In this document: piece after piece, positions 17,569-26,387 of the stretch
Position numbering within the stretch: the first letter of the stretch is position 1
Layout of the letters: each line of letters opens with the position of its first letter
NCBI GenBank assembly: GCA_963790045.1
Contig: CAWBMS010000008.1
Span: 1 to 64,000, forward strand
DNA from: DATKMP01 sp963790045
GTDB lineage: Bacteria; Bacteroidota; Ignavibacteria; UBA10030
DNA length: 64,000 bases
Direction: 5' to 3'
Translations under genes and position numbers: made by a program
Notes under the pieces: model-generated
Told to the model about the DNA's origin: nothing
Database searches by the model: none
The model's input: the letters and a program-made list of their open reading frames with translations, nothing else

Positions 17569-17577
17569 TCTACTAAC

Positions 17578-19371
17578 ATGAAACTGAATTGGTGGGTTTG
17601 GATTTTATTTCTAGGGGTGAGGCTGTCAGCGCAGACCATCACCATCGAGCCAACCAATCAAGTTGTGACTATTGGCAGAAACGCGACATTCAGCGCGACA
17701 GTTTCCGGCGGCACCGGGCCATTCACCTACCAATGGCAATTTAATGGCACAAATCTCCCACTTAACATCATCACCACCATTGCAGGCAATGGTGTCGCTG
17801 GCGTTTCGTTGGACCATGGAGTTGCCGCAACTAATGTTAGTCTAAATTACCCCAGCAGCTTAACATTGGACATTTACGGCAACTTATTTTTTTCTGATGC
17901 TGGCAATAATGAGATTCGTGAGGTTGATACCAATGGATTACTTTGGAACATAGCAGGCAAATTTATCGCTGGCTATAGTGGTGACGGTGGTTACGCAATT
18001 TACGCTGAACTTAATTCGCCTGAAGGATTAGTCGTAGATTCATTTGGCAACATATTCTTTGCAGACGAGGGTAATTTCCGTATTAGAAAATGTGGCGAAG
18101 ATGCATATAGCGGTATCACAACCGTAGCGGGAGGTGGAAGCAGTCTCGGGAGCGGTATTCAAGCAACAAATGCCTATATTGTTTTTCCCGGTGGTGTTGC
18201 GTTGGACAAGCACGGCAATATGTATATCCCAGATTATGGTAATTGCCGGGTCTGTAAAGTTGACCTAAATGGCATCATTACAACAATCGCTGGCAACGGA
18301 ACGAAGGCTCACTCTGGCGATGGAGGTGCAGCAACTAACGCGAGTTTGGATTTTCCACAAAGTGTAGCTCTGGATGCTTACGGCAATCTTTTTATCAGTG
18401 AATTTCAAGATGGTGATGTCAGGAAGATTGATACAAACGGTATAATAACTACTATCGCAGGAAATGGAACTAATAGCTTTTCTGGCGATGGAGGCGCAGC
18501 AACTAATGCAAGTTTGGAATATCCAAATGGTATTGCAATAGACTTATTTGGAAATGTATTTATTGCAGACAATGGAAACAGCCGGATCCGAGAAGTTTCT
18601 ACAAATGGCATAATAACAACTTTCGCTGGCAATACTTTTTTTGGATATTCAGGTGATGGAGGGTCAGCTACCAACGCAACGCTTCAAAACCCAAGTGGCG
18701 TGACTGTAGACTCGTTTGGAAACTTATATATCGCGGATTCTGGCAACAATGTCATCCGCAAAGTCTCCGCTTTTGGGTCACTTCCTACCCTTACGCTGAA
18801 TAACGTCACCACGAACGATGATGGCAACTACAACGTAATAATAACTGGCGCGCAAGGCAGCGTTACCAGTAGTATCGTAACATTGACGGCAACAATGCTG
18901 CCTACCATAACCAGCCAACCGCAACCGCTGACGGTTACCAACGGATGCCCAGCAAGTTTCGTCGTAGCAGCAGACGGTTGGCCGTCTTTGACTTATCAAT
19001 GGTTTTTTAATGGGACAAACCTTCTTGCTTCGACAAACACAACGCTCGCGCTTCTAAATGCTTTTCCGGTCAATACTGGAGCTTACACAGTTATCATCAC
19101 AAATGCCTACGGGAGCATCACCAGCAATCCCGCAATGTTGACGGTGCTGCCACTTGGCATCAATGCACCGACGATGCTCGCCAGCGGCCAGTTTCAATTA
19201 AGCTTTGATACCGCAACCGGCGTGAATTACACGGTGGAATACTCGACGAATTTAACGCAGTGGTTTCCCTTCGTGACTTTGGGCGGAATCGGTTTGCCGT
19301 TGACTTTAATTGATCCGAATACTGCAAGCAGTCAGCAGCGTTTTTATCGCATCATTCTGTCGCCGCAATGA
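17578..19371 (+). CDS. secreted NHL-repeat beta-propeller with Ig-like domains
   Basis: A 597-residue exported protein with a signal peptide (WVWILFLGVRLSAQ). An Ig-like stretch (PTNQVVTIGRNATFSATVSG) is followed by at least five NHL-type repeats of the form GDGGAATNASLxxPxGVAxDxxGNLFIADxxNxxIR (residues about 60-400), then two more Ig-like stretches and a C-terminal YTVEYSTNLTQW domain common in Verrucomicrobiota surface proteins. The propeller suggests binding rather than catalysis. Its stop overlaps the ATG of the protease remnant (ATGA). Confidence 0.8.
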   Translation: MKLNWWVWILFLGVRLSAQTITIEPTNQVVTIGRNATFSATVSGGTGPFTYQWQFNGTNLPLNIITTIAGNGVAGVSLDHGVAATNVSLNYPSSLTLDIYGNLFFSDAGNNEIREVDTNGLLWNIAGKFIAGYSGDGGYAIYAELNSPEGLVVDSFGNIFFADEGNFRIRKCGEDAYSGITTVAGGGSSLGSGIQATNAYIVFPGGVALDKHGNMYIPDYGNCRVCKVDLNGIITTIAGNGTKAHSGDGGAATNASLDFPQSVALDAYGNLFISEFQDGDVRKIDTNGIITTIAGNGTNSFSGDGGAATNASLEYPNGIAIDLFGNVFIADNGNSRIREVSTNGIITTFAGNTFFGYSGDGGSATNATLQNPSGVTVDSFGNLYIADSGNNVIRKVSAFGSLPTLTLNNVTTNDDGNYNVIITGAQGSVTSSIVTLTATMLPTITSQPQPLTVTNGCPASFVVAADGWPSLTYQWFFNGTNLLASTNTTLALLNAFPVNTGAYTVIITNAYGSITSNPAMLTVLPLGINAPTMLASGQFQLSFDTATGVNYTVEYSTNLTQWFPFVTLGGIGLPLTLIDPNTASSQQRFYRIILSPQ

Positions 19372-19688
19372 AAAGCCCGCACCGGCACGGTGTTTTCATC
19401 ACGGACGATGGTTATTTGATTTCCAATTATCATGTGGTCAAGGATGCGACGAAGGTTCGTTTGCTCACGGGCCTTCGCCGCGACGAAGTGGCTTCGGCCA
19501 CGCAGGCGGGCGCGGGTTTGATTGACGCCAAGGTGGTTCAGGTGGATGCGGCGAATGATCTGGCCTTGCTCAAAGCGGACGGGAAATTTTCTCCATTGCC
19601 CATTTCATCCAGCCGGTCGGCGTAATTGGGCGGCACGGTGGCGACGGTCGGTTTTCCCGACATCGGTTTGCAGGGGTTCGCGCCCAAG

Positions 19689-19708
19689 GTGCTGGCGCAC
19701 GGCCACCA
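19689..19708. repeat. 20-bp hairpin element (family B, copy 1)
   Basis: Stem GTGC/GCAC around loop TGGC, followed by GGCCACCA. It starts on a codon boundary directly after GFAPK of the protease. Confidence 0.8.
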
Positions 19709-19778
19709 CGGGGGAAATTGCCGGTGGAAAGTCGAACTTCGACCGGGGGATGACCCGCGGTATTTTCAAATCAGCGCG

Positions 19779-19798
19779 GTCTTTGCAGACGGCCACCA
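19779..19798. repeat. 20-bp hairpin element (family B, copy 2)
   Basis: Stem GTCT/AGAC around TTGC, followed by GGCCACCA. Two stem pairs differ from copy 1 but pairing is kept. It lies directly before the codons for QPG of the Ser motif. Confidence 0.8.
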
Positions 19799-19878
19799 TG
19801 CAGCCGGGCAAATGGCAGGACGAGCATCGTCCGCTGGTGGATGAGCGGGGCAACGTGATCGGCATCGTGTCGGCCAAG

Positions 19879-19898
19879 GTGCTTGCGCACGGCCACCA
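19879..19898. repeat. 20-bp hairpin element (family B, copy 3)
   Basis: Stem GTGC/GCAC around TTGC, followed by GGCCACCA. It starts on a codon boundary after IVSAK. Confidence 0.8.
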
Positions 19899-19938
19899 AT
19901 GCGGGGGCACGCTGGCGGCGAGCGGGGCGTTGCCGGAG

Positions 19939-19958
19939 GTCCTTGCGGACGGCCACCA
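19939..19958. repeat. 20-bp hairpin element (family B, copy 4)
   Basis: Stem GTCC/GGAC around TTGC, followed by GGCCACCA. It starts on a codon boundary after GALPE and before LNYA. Confidence 0.8.
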
Positions 19959-20105
19959 ATTGAATTACGCATCAAGAGCAGCCTGCTGTTGAGCTTCCTG
20001 GAATCGGTGCCGGACGTGGACGCCAAACTGAAAAAGCCGAACACGGCGGATGAATCTTTTGAGGACGTGGTGAAGTCGGCGCAGGATGCGGCGGTGTTGG
20101 TGCTC

Positions 20106-20455
20106 GGTTTATTGATTTTATTGCCACGAAAAGGCACAAAAGGCGCAAGAGATTTTCCCTTTTGTGCTTTCTGTGCCTTTTTGTGTCTATTCAGGGGCGG
20201 TGCTGGCGCGCGAGGAGGCTCACTTGAATTTCCGATTTCAGATTTCAGGTTTTTAAATTTGAGCCTGATTGCCTCGTTGTTCCAAGGCTCCGCGCCTCCG
20301 CGCCTTCGCGTTGAAAAATTGAATTTCCTTTTCTTCAACCGTTTTCCGGGTATCCTGCTGTGACGAAGCGTGGCAGGTGACACGTGACAGGAGACATGAA
20401 CCGGACACCGGCAGCGTCTTGTCACTTGACTCCCGCCACCTGTCACTTTTTAAAG
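20106..20455. other. repeat cluster upstream of lepA
   Basis: No gene is visible. Three repeat types follow one another. At 20,130-20,192 there is an inverted repeat of CACAAAAGG type against CCTTTTTGTG. Near 20,225-20,320 are AT-rich and CGCCTCCGCGCC blocks. At about 20,370-20,450 GTGGCAGGTGACACGTGACA faces CGCCACCTGTCAC in inverted order. The lepA start follows at 20456, so its promoter and leader must lie within this repeat DNA. Confidence 0.6.
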
Positions 20456-22247
20456 ATGGACGCGGCACACATAAGAAATTTCAGCATCATTGCCCACATT
20501 GACCACGGCAAGACGACGCTGTCGGATCGGCTCCTCCATCGCACGGGCACCATCGCCACGCGCGACATGGAGGCGCAATTGCTCGATTCGATGGATTTGG
20601 AGCGCGAACGCGGCATCACCATCAAGGCCCATCCGGTTACGATGCGTTACACGGCGCGCAACGGCGAGACCTATGAGTTGAACCTGATTGACACGCCCGG
20701 CCACGTGGATTTCGCCTACGAAGTCTCGCGCAGCTTGAGCGCGTGCGAAGGCGCGCTGCTCATCGTGGATGCGGCGCAGGGCGTGGAGGCGCAAACCGTC
20801 GCCAACATGCATCTGGCGCGGAAGCAAAATCTGGAAATCATACCGGTCATTAACAAGATTGACCTGCCGCACGCGGACGTGGCGCAGACAAAGCGGCAGA
20901 TTGAGGATATTTTGACGATTGATGCGGCGCTGGCGATTCCCGCGAGCGCGAAGGAGGGAATCGGCATTGAGGAAATTCTGGAAGCCATCGTGGAGCGCAT
21001 TCCCCCGCCGAAGCCCACGGGCGCGCCGAGTTTGCAGGCGCTGGCGTTTGACTCGCTGTTCGACACCTACAAGGGCGTCATCACGCATGTCCGCGTGTTC
21101 AACGGCGAATTGAAGCCGGGCATGCAGGTGAAGCTGCTCCACTCCGGCAAAAACGTCGAGATCAAGGAAGTCGGCAGCTTCAATCCCAAGCCCTACGTGC
21201 GCGAAAAATTGGAAGTGGGCGAAACCGGTTATTTCACGGCCAACATCAAGTCGCCGGGAGAGGTGAAGATGGGCGACACCATCACCGACGCGCGGAACCC
21301 GTCGGGCGTCCTGCCGGGCTTCAAGGAAATTCATCCGATGGTGTTCAGCGGCATTTATCCGATCAACACGGCGGACTACGAGCATTTGAAATCGGCAATG
21401 GCGAAGCTCAAGCTGAACGACTCGGCGTTTGTGTATTCAGCCGAAACGAGTGTGGCGCTGGGATTCGGATTCCGCTGCGGCTTCCTCGGCCTGCTCCACA
21501 TGGAAATCGTCCAGGAACGCCTGCGCCGCGAATACAACATGGACATCATCGCCACGTATCCCAGCGTGATTTATCACGTCACGCTCACGGACGGCACGCG
21601 CAAGGACGTGGACAACCCGGCGTTTCTGCCGGACGTGACTTACATCGAAAAAATCGAGGAGCCGATGGTGAAGGCATTCGTCGATTTGCCCGAATGAAAA
21701 CATCGGCGACATGATGGCGCTGGTTTCCGAAAAGCGCGGAACGATTGAACACACGGAAACGCTCGACACAAAGCGCGTGATGCTGACGGGATTGATTCCG
21801 CTGAATGAAATCCTGATTGATTTCCATGACCGCATCAAAAGCATGACGCGCGGCTACGGTTCGATGGATTACGAACCGGCGGATTATCAGGAAAGCGACA
21901 TGGTGAAGCTGGATATGCTGGTGAACAGCGAACCGATGGACGCGTTTTCATGTATCGTCCACCGCATCAAGGCGGAGGGCCGGGGACGCACACTGGCGGA
22001 AAAACTCAAGGAAGTCATCCCCCGGCAGCAATTCCAGGTAAAAATACAGGCGGCCATCGGCGGCAAGATTGTCGCGTCGGAGCACGTGAGCGCCTTCCGC
22101 AAGGACGTGACGGCGAAATGCTACGGCGGCGACGTGTCGCGCAAACGCAAATTGCTGGAGAAACAAAAGGAAGGCAAAAAGCGGATGAAATCCATCGGCA
22201 ACGTGAACATCCCGCAGGAAGCCTTCATTGAAGTGCTGAAGGCATAG
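20456..22247 (+). CDS. lepA: elongation factor 4 (LepA), one frame break
   Basis: Ribosomal back-translocating GTPase. ATG at 20456 gives MDAAHIRNFSIIAHIDHGKT with the G1 box, followed by DTPGH (G3), NKID (G4) and SAK (G5), then EF-G-like domains and the LepA-specific C-terminal region rich in Lys (SRKRKLLEKQKEGKKRMK). The frame breaks at about 21,699: FVDLPE is followed by a stop, while NIGDMMALVSEKRG continues one base on. Removing one T restores a full protein of about 597 residues. Confidence 0.92.
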
Positions 22248-22259
22248 TTCAATCTCATT

Positions 22260-22508
22260 ATGCACTACGAAATTGATTTCGTCGCGTCGGCATTGGAACA
22301 GCTTCGCGCCCTGCCCAAGGACGCCCGCCGTTTGATCGGCGGGAAATTGAATCGCGCGCAGCAAGACCTGATCGGTGACATCAAAAAGTTGAAAGGCTTC
22401 AAGAATAAATACCGCCTCCGTGCTGGCAATTACCGCGTGCTGTTTGAGTTGGAAGGCGAATGCATCGTGGTGTATGATGTCGGTGACAGGAAAGACATTT
22501 ATGAGTAA
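22260..22508 (+). CDS. RelE-like toxin
   Basis: An 82-residue protein with the RelE/ParE pattern LRALPKDARRLIGGKLN, then LKGFKNKYRLRAGNYRVLFELEG and a closing YDVGDRKDIY. Likely an mRNA interferase. It precedes its partner, toxin first, and overlaps it by 8 bp. The pair starts 12 bp after lepA and may be read from the lepA transcript. Confidence 0.8.
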   Translation: MHYEIDFVASALEQLRALPKDARRLIGGKLNRAQQDLIGDIKKLKGFKNKYRLRAGNYRVLFELEGECIVVYDVGDRKDIYE

Positions 22509-22713
22509 CGCCGTTTTGACATCCGCCAAACTGCCAGGCAATTGGACGAAACTGAACAAGCAGCTCACCCAGGCAAAAACGTTGTTGCGTCAGATGAGCC
22601 GGACGGTTGAAGACATTGAAGACGCCCGGACAATTGAGCGCGCCAAACGCGCCAATGCCGGCAAACCGCGCATTCCTTGGGAGCAGGTCAAAAGAGAATT
22701 GCCGTTAGATTAG
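22501..22713 (+). CDS. antitoxin-like partner of the RelE toxin
   Basis: A 70-residue protein beginning inside the last codons of the toxin gene (ATGAGTAA). It is helical, with RQMSRTVEDIEDARTIERAK in the middle, and ends IPWEQVKRELPLD, a tail shape common in small antitoxins encoded after RelE-type toxins. Identified mainly by context and size. Confidence 0.65.
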   Translation: MSNAVLTSAKLPGNWTKLNKQLTQAKTLLRQMSRTVEDIEDARTIERAKRANAGKPRIPWEQVKRELPLD

Positions 22714-22858
22714 CTGCCGCCCATCCCGACAGGAGGAGTTCATTGCTTGTCGCGCTGAAGCCGTGGTGAAGATGGACAGTGCTGAAGGCGTGAATTGACG
22801 GCGCGGCGGACGTTTCCTAATCTCAACTCACGTTAATGAAGCGCGGTTGAGAGCTAAT

Positions 22859-23824
22859 ATGAAAACGACGCGTATTTTCCTGGGCCTGGTGATGCTGTGT
22901 GGAACGGCTTTCTGCACTCCAGCCCCAATCATCACCACCACACCCACCAACGGCCCGACGACCGTCACCGTTCATGCCCGCACGACGGATGGGAAGCTGC
23001 CGGTGGATGTGACTTGCACGGTTTCTCCACCGCGGATGTATGGCACCCTGCCCCGCATTGCGCACCCTTTGCCATCCTTCGTTGGCGGCAACGGGGATTG
23101 GATGGCCACGAATGTCACGCCTTGGGATTATGAAGTCTCCTTGCGAAGTCCAAGCTATGCCGAGGAAAATCGGGAATTCGTTGTAAAAGCGGGCACCAAT
23201 TATTCCATTGACTTCGTGTTGTCGCGCGGCGTCACGTTCAAAGGCCGGGTTCTTGACGACGCCACCGGCAAACCGATTGGTGATCAACCCATTTACGCCT
23301 TTCCCAGCACGCGCGATCCATCTGAAATTCGCACAGACGCTGAAGGCCGTTACGAATTGCCGGCTGTCGCTGGCGCTCTCGAGATGGACGTCGTAACGAC
23401 GAATTACGTGGCACAGGTTGTCAATTTCGATGCGGCAGACGAAGACAGCATAGTATCTGTCCCGGATATTCGCCTACAACGCGGCGGCTGGATTTCGGGC
23501 CGGGTTGAACGTCCGGCGGAGGTGGAAAGCAATTTGTTCCCAATCATGAGAAGGATAAAATTGGAGCTTCAAGGCCCTTTGCCGACCAACTCGGTGGTTC
23601 TCGGTGCTTTCATCCGTGCAGACAACACGTTTCACACTGATCAACTGCCGCCCGGCACCTATACATTGTATGTCAGTTGGCGCGGACCTTGGATAGGCCC
23701 GCCGCAAACTTGGCAAACGAACGGCAGCGTCAGCAACATTAACGTGATTGTGGGTCAGGACACCACGAATGTTTTCATTCCAACCAAGCTGACCATTCAA
23801 ACAAACAGCACGGGCGGCAGGTGA
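22859..23824 (+). CDS. secreted carboxypeptidase-regulatory-like (CarboxypepD_reg) protein
   Basis: A 321-residue exported protein with a signal peptide (IFLGLVMLCGTAFC). The central part has the pattern GVTFKGRVLDDATGKPIGDQ...TDAEGRYELP, typical of the carboxypeptidase regulatory-like beta-sandwich, and a second related stretch WISGRVERPAE follows. These domains are structural or carbohydrate-binding; no enzyme domain is attached. The preceding 145 bp hold no gene. Function unknown. Confidence 0.7.
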   Translation: MKTTRIFLGLVMLCGTAFCTPAPIITTTPTNGPTTVTVHARTTDGKLPVDVTCTVSPPRMYGTLPRIAHPLPSFVGGNGDWMATNVTPWDYEVSLRSPSYAEENREFVVKAGTNYSIDFVLSRGVTFKGRVLDDATGKPIGDQPIYAFPSTRDPSEIRTDAEGRYELPAVAGALEMDVVTTNYVAQVVNFDAADEDSIVSVPDIRLQRGGWISGRVERPAEVESNLFPIMRRIKLELQGPLPTNSVVLGAFIRADNTFHTDQLPPGTYTLYVSWRGPWIGPPQTWQTNGSVSNINVIVGQDTTNVFIPTKLTIQTNSTGGR

Positions 23825-23987
23825 ATTCTGTTTGCAGGTTTGCACAATCCCATCCCGGCGTCGGGTCGCGCCACCTCAAACCAGGCCAATGATGATTTGA
23901 ACCGCCACGTTTTCCGGCAATCCTGCATTCCAGGTGCACCGAGCAAAAAACGGTTCAAAATTTGCAATTCCGTTCCAGAATTCCTCA

Positions 23988-24015
23988 TTGACGGAACACG
24001 GACTGGCGTTATCAT
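23988..24015 (+). promoter_or_regulatory. candidate sigma-70 promoter for gap
   Basis: TTGACG at 23988-23993 and TATCAT at 24010-24015 with a 16-bp spacer, about 50 bp before the gap start codon. It is the best match in the 240-bp gap between genes and is a prediction only. Confidence 0.45.
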
Positions 24016-24064
24016 GCTCGCTCGGTTTGTTGAACATTTTATCGAATTGAAAGATTAAACAATT

Positions 24065-25114
24065 ATGGCAATAAAAGTCGCAATCAACGGGTTCGGTCGC
24101 ATCGGTCGCTTGGTCTTCCGCGCGCTCATCGAACAAGGCATGGTGGGCAAGGAAATCGAAGTCGTCGCCGTCGGCGATATTGTTCCGGCGTCCAACCTGG
24201 CGTATCTGCTCAAGTATGATTCCATCCAGGGCCGCTTCAACGGCACGGTTGGGTCGGAAAAATCCGCCGCCGACAAGACCGATGATGATGTGCTCATCGT
24301 CAACGGCAAGAAAATCAAGGTGGTCAGCGCCAAGACGCCCGCCGAGTTGCCGTGGAAGGCGATGGGCGTGGATCTGGTGATTGAATCCACCGGCCTGTTC
24401 ACCGACGTCGAGAAGGCCAAGGGCCATCTCACCGCCGGCGCCAAGAAGGTCATCATTTCCGCCCCGGCCAAGGGCGACTGTCTCACGGTCGTTCTCGGCG
24501 TGAACGAGGGCAAATATGATCCGGCGCAGCATCATGTCATTTCCAACGCGAGCTGCACGACGAATTGCCTCGCGCCGGTTGTTTATGTGCTGCTCAAGGA
24601 AGGTTTCGGCGTCGCCGAAGGCCTGATGACGACGATTCACAGCTATACTGCCACGCAAAAGACGGTGGACGGCCCGAGCAAGAAGGACTGGAAGGGCGGC
24701 CGCAGCGCGGCGATCAATTTGATCCCGTCAACGACCGGTGCGGCCAAGGCCGTGGGGCTGGTGCTGCCGGAAGTCAAAGGCAAGCTGACGGGCATGGCGG
24801 TTCGCGTGCCGACGCCGACGGTTTCCGTGGTTGACCTGACCGTGAAAACGGTGAAGGAGACCAGCTACAAGGAAATCTGCGCGGCGATGAAGAAGGCCAG
24901 CGAGACCTACTTGAAGGGCATTCTCGGCTACACCGAGGACGAAGTGGTCAGCAGCGACTTCATCCATTGCGAGCTGTCCTCGATCTTCGACGCCGGCTCC
25001 GGCATCGAGCTGAACAACAAATTCTTCAAGCTGATCAGTTGGTATGACAACGAGTGGGGTTACAGTTGCCGCGTGGGCGACTTGATCAAGGTCATGCTCA
25101 AGAAGGGGCTGTAA
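24065..25114 (+). CDS. gap: glyceraldehyde-3-phosphate dehydrogenase
   Basis: Class I NAD-dependent GAPDH of 349 residues, the phosphorylating glycolytic enzyme. The Rossmann start INGFGRIGR, the active-site SNASCTTNCLAP (catalytic Cys) and the C-terminal SWYDNEWGYS are all present. The S-loop contains the family pattern RSAAINLIPSTTGAAKAVG. It stands alone behind its own predicted promoter. Length is slightly above the usual 335 residues because of a KSAADKTDD insert in the N-terminal domain. Confidence 0.95.
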   Translation: MAIKVAINGFGRIGRLVFRALIEQGMVGKEIEVVAVGDIVPASNLAYLLKYDSIQGRFNGTVGSEKSAADKTDDDVLIVNGKKIKVVSAKTPAELPWKAMGVDLVIESTGLFTDVEKAKGHLTAGAKKVIISAPAKGDCLTVVLGVNEGKYDPAQHHVISNASCTTNCLAPVVYVLLKEGFGVAEGLMTTIHSYTATQKTVDGPSKKDWKGGRSAAINLIPSTTGAAKAVGLVLPEVKGKLTGMAVRVPTPTVSVVDLTVKTVKETSYKEICAAMKKASETYLKGILGYTEDEVVSSDFIHCELSSIFDAGSGIELNNKFFKLISWYDNEWGYSCRVGDLIKVMLKKGL

Positions 25115-25124
25115 GCCGAACGAA

Positions 25125-25205
25125 AAGATTTGACCGCGGATGGCGCGGATGACACGGATGGAAAAGTTTATCCGTGAAATCTGTGTAATCCGCGGTTAAT
25201 TTGTT
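25125..25205. repeat. inverted repeat upstream of the GxxExxY gene
   Basis: TGACCGCGGAT...CACGGAT faces ATCCGTG...ATCCGCGGTTA, giving a hairpin with arms of about 30 bp including mismatches. A related sequence lies just after the gene at 25612-25642. Confidence 0.7.
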
Positions 25206-25208
25206 TTC

Positions 25209-25610
25209 ATGCTTCACGAGAAAATCACCGAAGACATCATAGGCGCCGCGATGGCGGTCCTGAATGAACTCAAACCCGGTCTGGACGAGAAGCTTTATGA
25301 AAACGCCCTCGTCATCGAATTGCAATCACGAGGGCGCATGATTGAACAGCAGCGGGAATTTCCGGTTCACTACCGGGGCCATTTCATTGGCAAGTTCATC
25401 CCAGACTTAATTGTTGATGGAAAGGTGATAGCCGATCCCAAAGTTGTCACGACCTTTAACGAAACGCACATAGCTCAGATGCTGGGTTATCTGAACATCA
25501 CCGGGTTGGAAGTGGCGTTGCTCCTCAACTTCAAGAACTCCAAGCTGGAATGGAAGCGTGTCGTGAACGAGAAAAGCCCCAAAACAACCGGTGATACGAG
25601 TTTGAAATAA
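25209..25610 (+). CDS. GxxExxY family protein
   Basis: A 133-residue member of the GxxExxY family, named for the motif seen here as GLDEKLYENAL near residue 25. The family has a PD-(D/E)XK-like pattern (here IPDLIVDGKVIAD). The second acidic/Lys motif reads DGKVIADPK, where family members more often have a Glu-x-Lys, so the site may be altered. Function is unknown. It is enclosed by matching GC-rich repeats, which suggests it travels as a unit. Confidence 0.85.
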   Translation: MLHEKITEDIIGAAMAVLNELKPGLDEKLYENALVIELQSRGRMIEQQREFPVHYRGHFIGKFIPDLIVDGKVIADPKVVTTFNETHIAQMLGYLNITGLEVALLLNFKNSKLEWKRVVNEKSPKTTGDTSLK

Positions 25611-25611
25611 C

Positions 25612-25642
25612 CATCCGCGCTATCAGCGTAATCCGCGGTTTA
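25612..25642. repeat. repeat downstream of the GxxExxY gene
   Basis: CCATCCGCGCTATCAGCGTA followed by ATCCGCGGTTTATT. It matches the right arm of the repeat at 25125-25205 over ATCCGCGGTTWATT and resembles it elsewhere. Confidence 0.65.
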
Positions 25643-26266
25643 TTTTTTAGTCTGCGGCGTTGGTTGGATTACCTTTTCCTTCTCCAGCTTCTCCAGCTTG
25701 GGCGCGATGACCACCTGGCAGTAAGCCGCGTTAGTGTTGTTGTCAAAGTATTGCTGGTGATAATCCTCGGCCTTGTAGAATTTCTTGAGTGGCACGATTT
25801 CGGTGACGATGGGATGCTTGAAATCCGCCTGTGCCGCGAGTTTTGATTTCTCCGCCTCCAGCCTTTGTTTTTCGTTGCGGTAAAGAATGATGGAGCGGTA
25901 GGAAGTGCCCTCGTCAGCGCCCTGGCGATTCAACGTCGTCGGGTCGTGCGCCTGCCAGAATACTTCGAGCAGCTTGACGTAGGAGATTTTCGCGGGGTCA
26001 AAAACGATTTCCGTGACCTCGGCGTGGCCGGTCGTCTCGGTGCAGACCTGCTGGTAGGTCGGGTTTTCGGTCGCGCCACCGGCAAAACCGCTGGTGATGG
26101 AAATGACTCCGGGCAGCCGCTCGAAAACAGCCTCCATGCACCAGAAGCAGCCGCCGCCGAGGTCCGCGATTTCAGTTTTGTTCGTGTTCATGGAACCGGC
26201 CAGTTGCGCCAGCGCGGAAAAATTCAACGCGGCGAGTGCGAGTGATAAACAAATTGTCCGTCTCAT
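25640..26266 (-). CDS. msrA: peptide methionine sulfoxide reductase A, probably exported
   Basis: Repairs oxidised methionine (S-epimer). GGCFWCMEAVFERLPGV holds the catalytic Cys, and YYQQ-like DYHQQYFDNN marks the C-terminal part. ATG at 26266 gives MRRTICLSLALAALNFSALA, a signal peptide, so the enzyme probably works outside the cytoplasm. The frame is open further upstream but has no family similarity there. Length of about 208 residues is normal for a secreted form. Confidence 0.9.
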   Translation of the reverse strand: MRRTICLSLALAALNFSALAQLAGSMNTNKTEIADLGGGCFWCMEAVFERLPGVISITSGFAGGATENPTYQQVCTETTGHAEVTEIVFDPAKISYVKLLEVFWQAHDPTTLNRQGADEGTSYRSIILYRNEKQRLEAEKSKLAAQADFKHPIVTEIVPLKKFYKAEDYHQQYFDNNTNAAYCQVVIAPKLEKLEKEKVIQPTPQTKK

Positions 26267-26387
26267 TGTCAATCCGGAGAAACAAGCACTGCGAATCCTT
26301 GATGACCCGTGCGACTCATGCCTCCAGTGGATGCACTTTACCACCCGCCCCGCTTTTTGCAAATCTGCCAAACGGACCGCGCGACTC

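Larger units (their letters stand above)
19368..20105 (+). pseudogene. trypsin-like serine protease remnant carrying four hairpin insertions
   Basis: The family pattern is clear: FITDDGYLISNYHVVKDA (catalytic His), AANDLALLK (Asp), GGTVATVGFPDIGLQGFAPK, DDPRYFQIS, VDERGNVIGIVSAK, and near the end LLSFLESVPDV with KSAQDAAVLVL. It cannot be made as one protein. The N-terminal part is missing, a TAA at 19623 replaces a sense codon, the frame shifts repeatedly, and the catalytic Ser motif (usually GNSGG) is replaced by GKWQDEHR. Four copies of one 20-bp hairpin lie within 270 bp. I infer a decaying gene invaded by small repeats. Confidence 0.75.
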
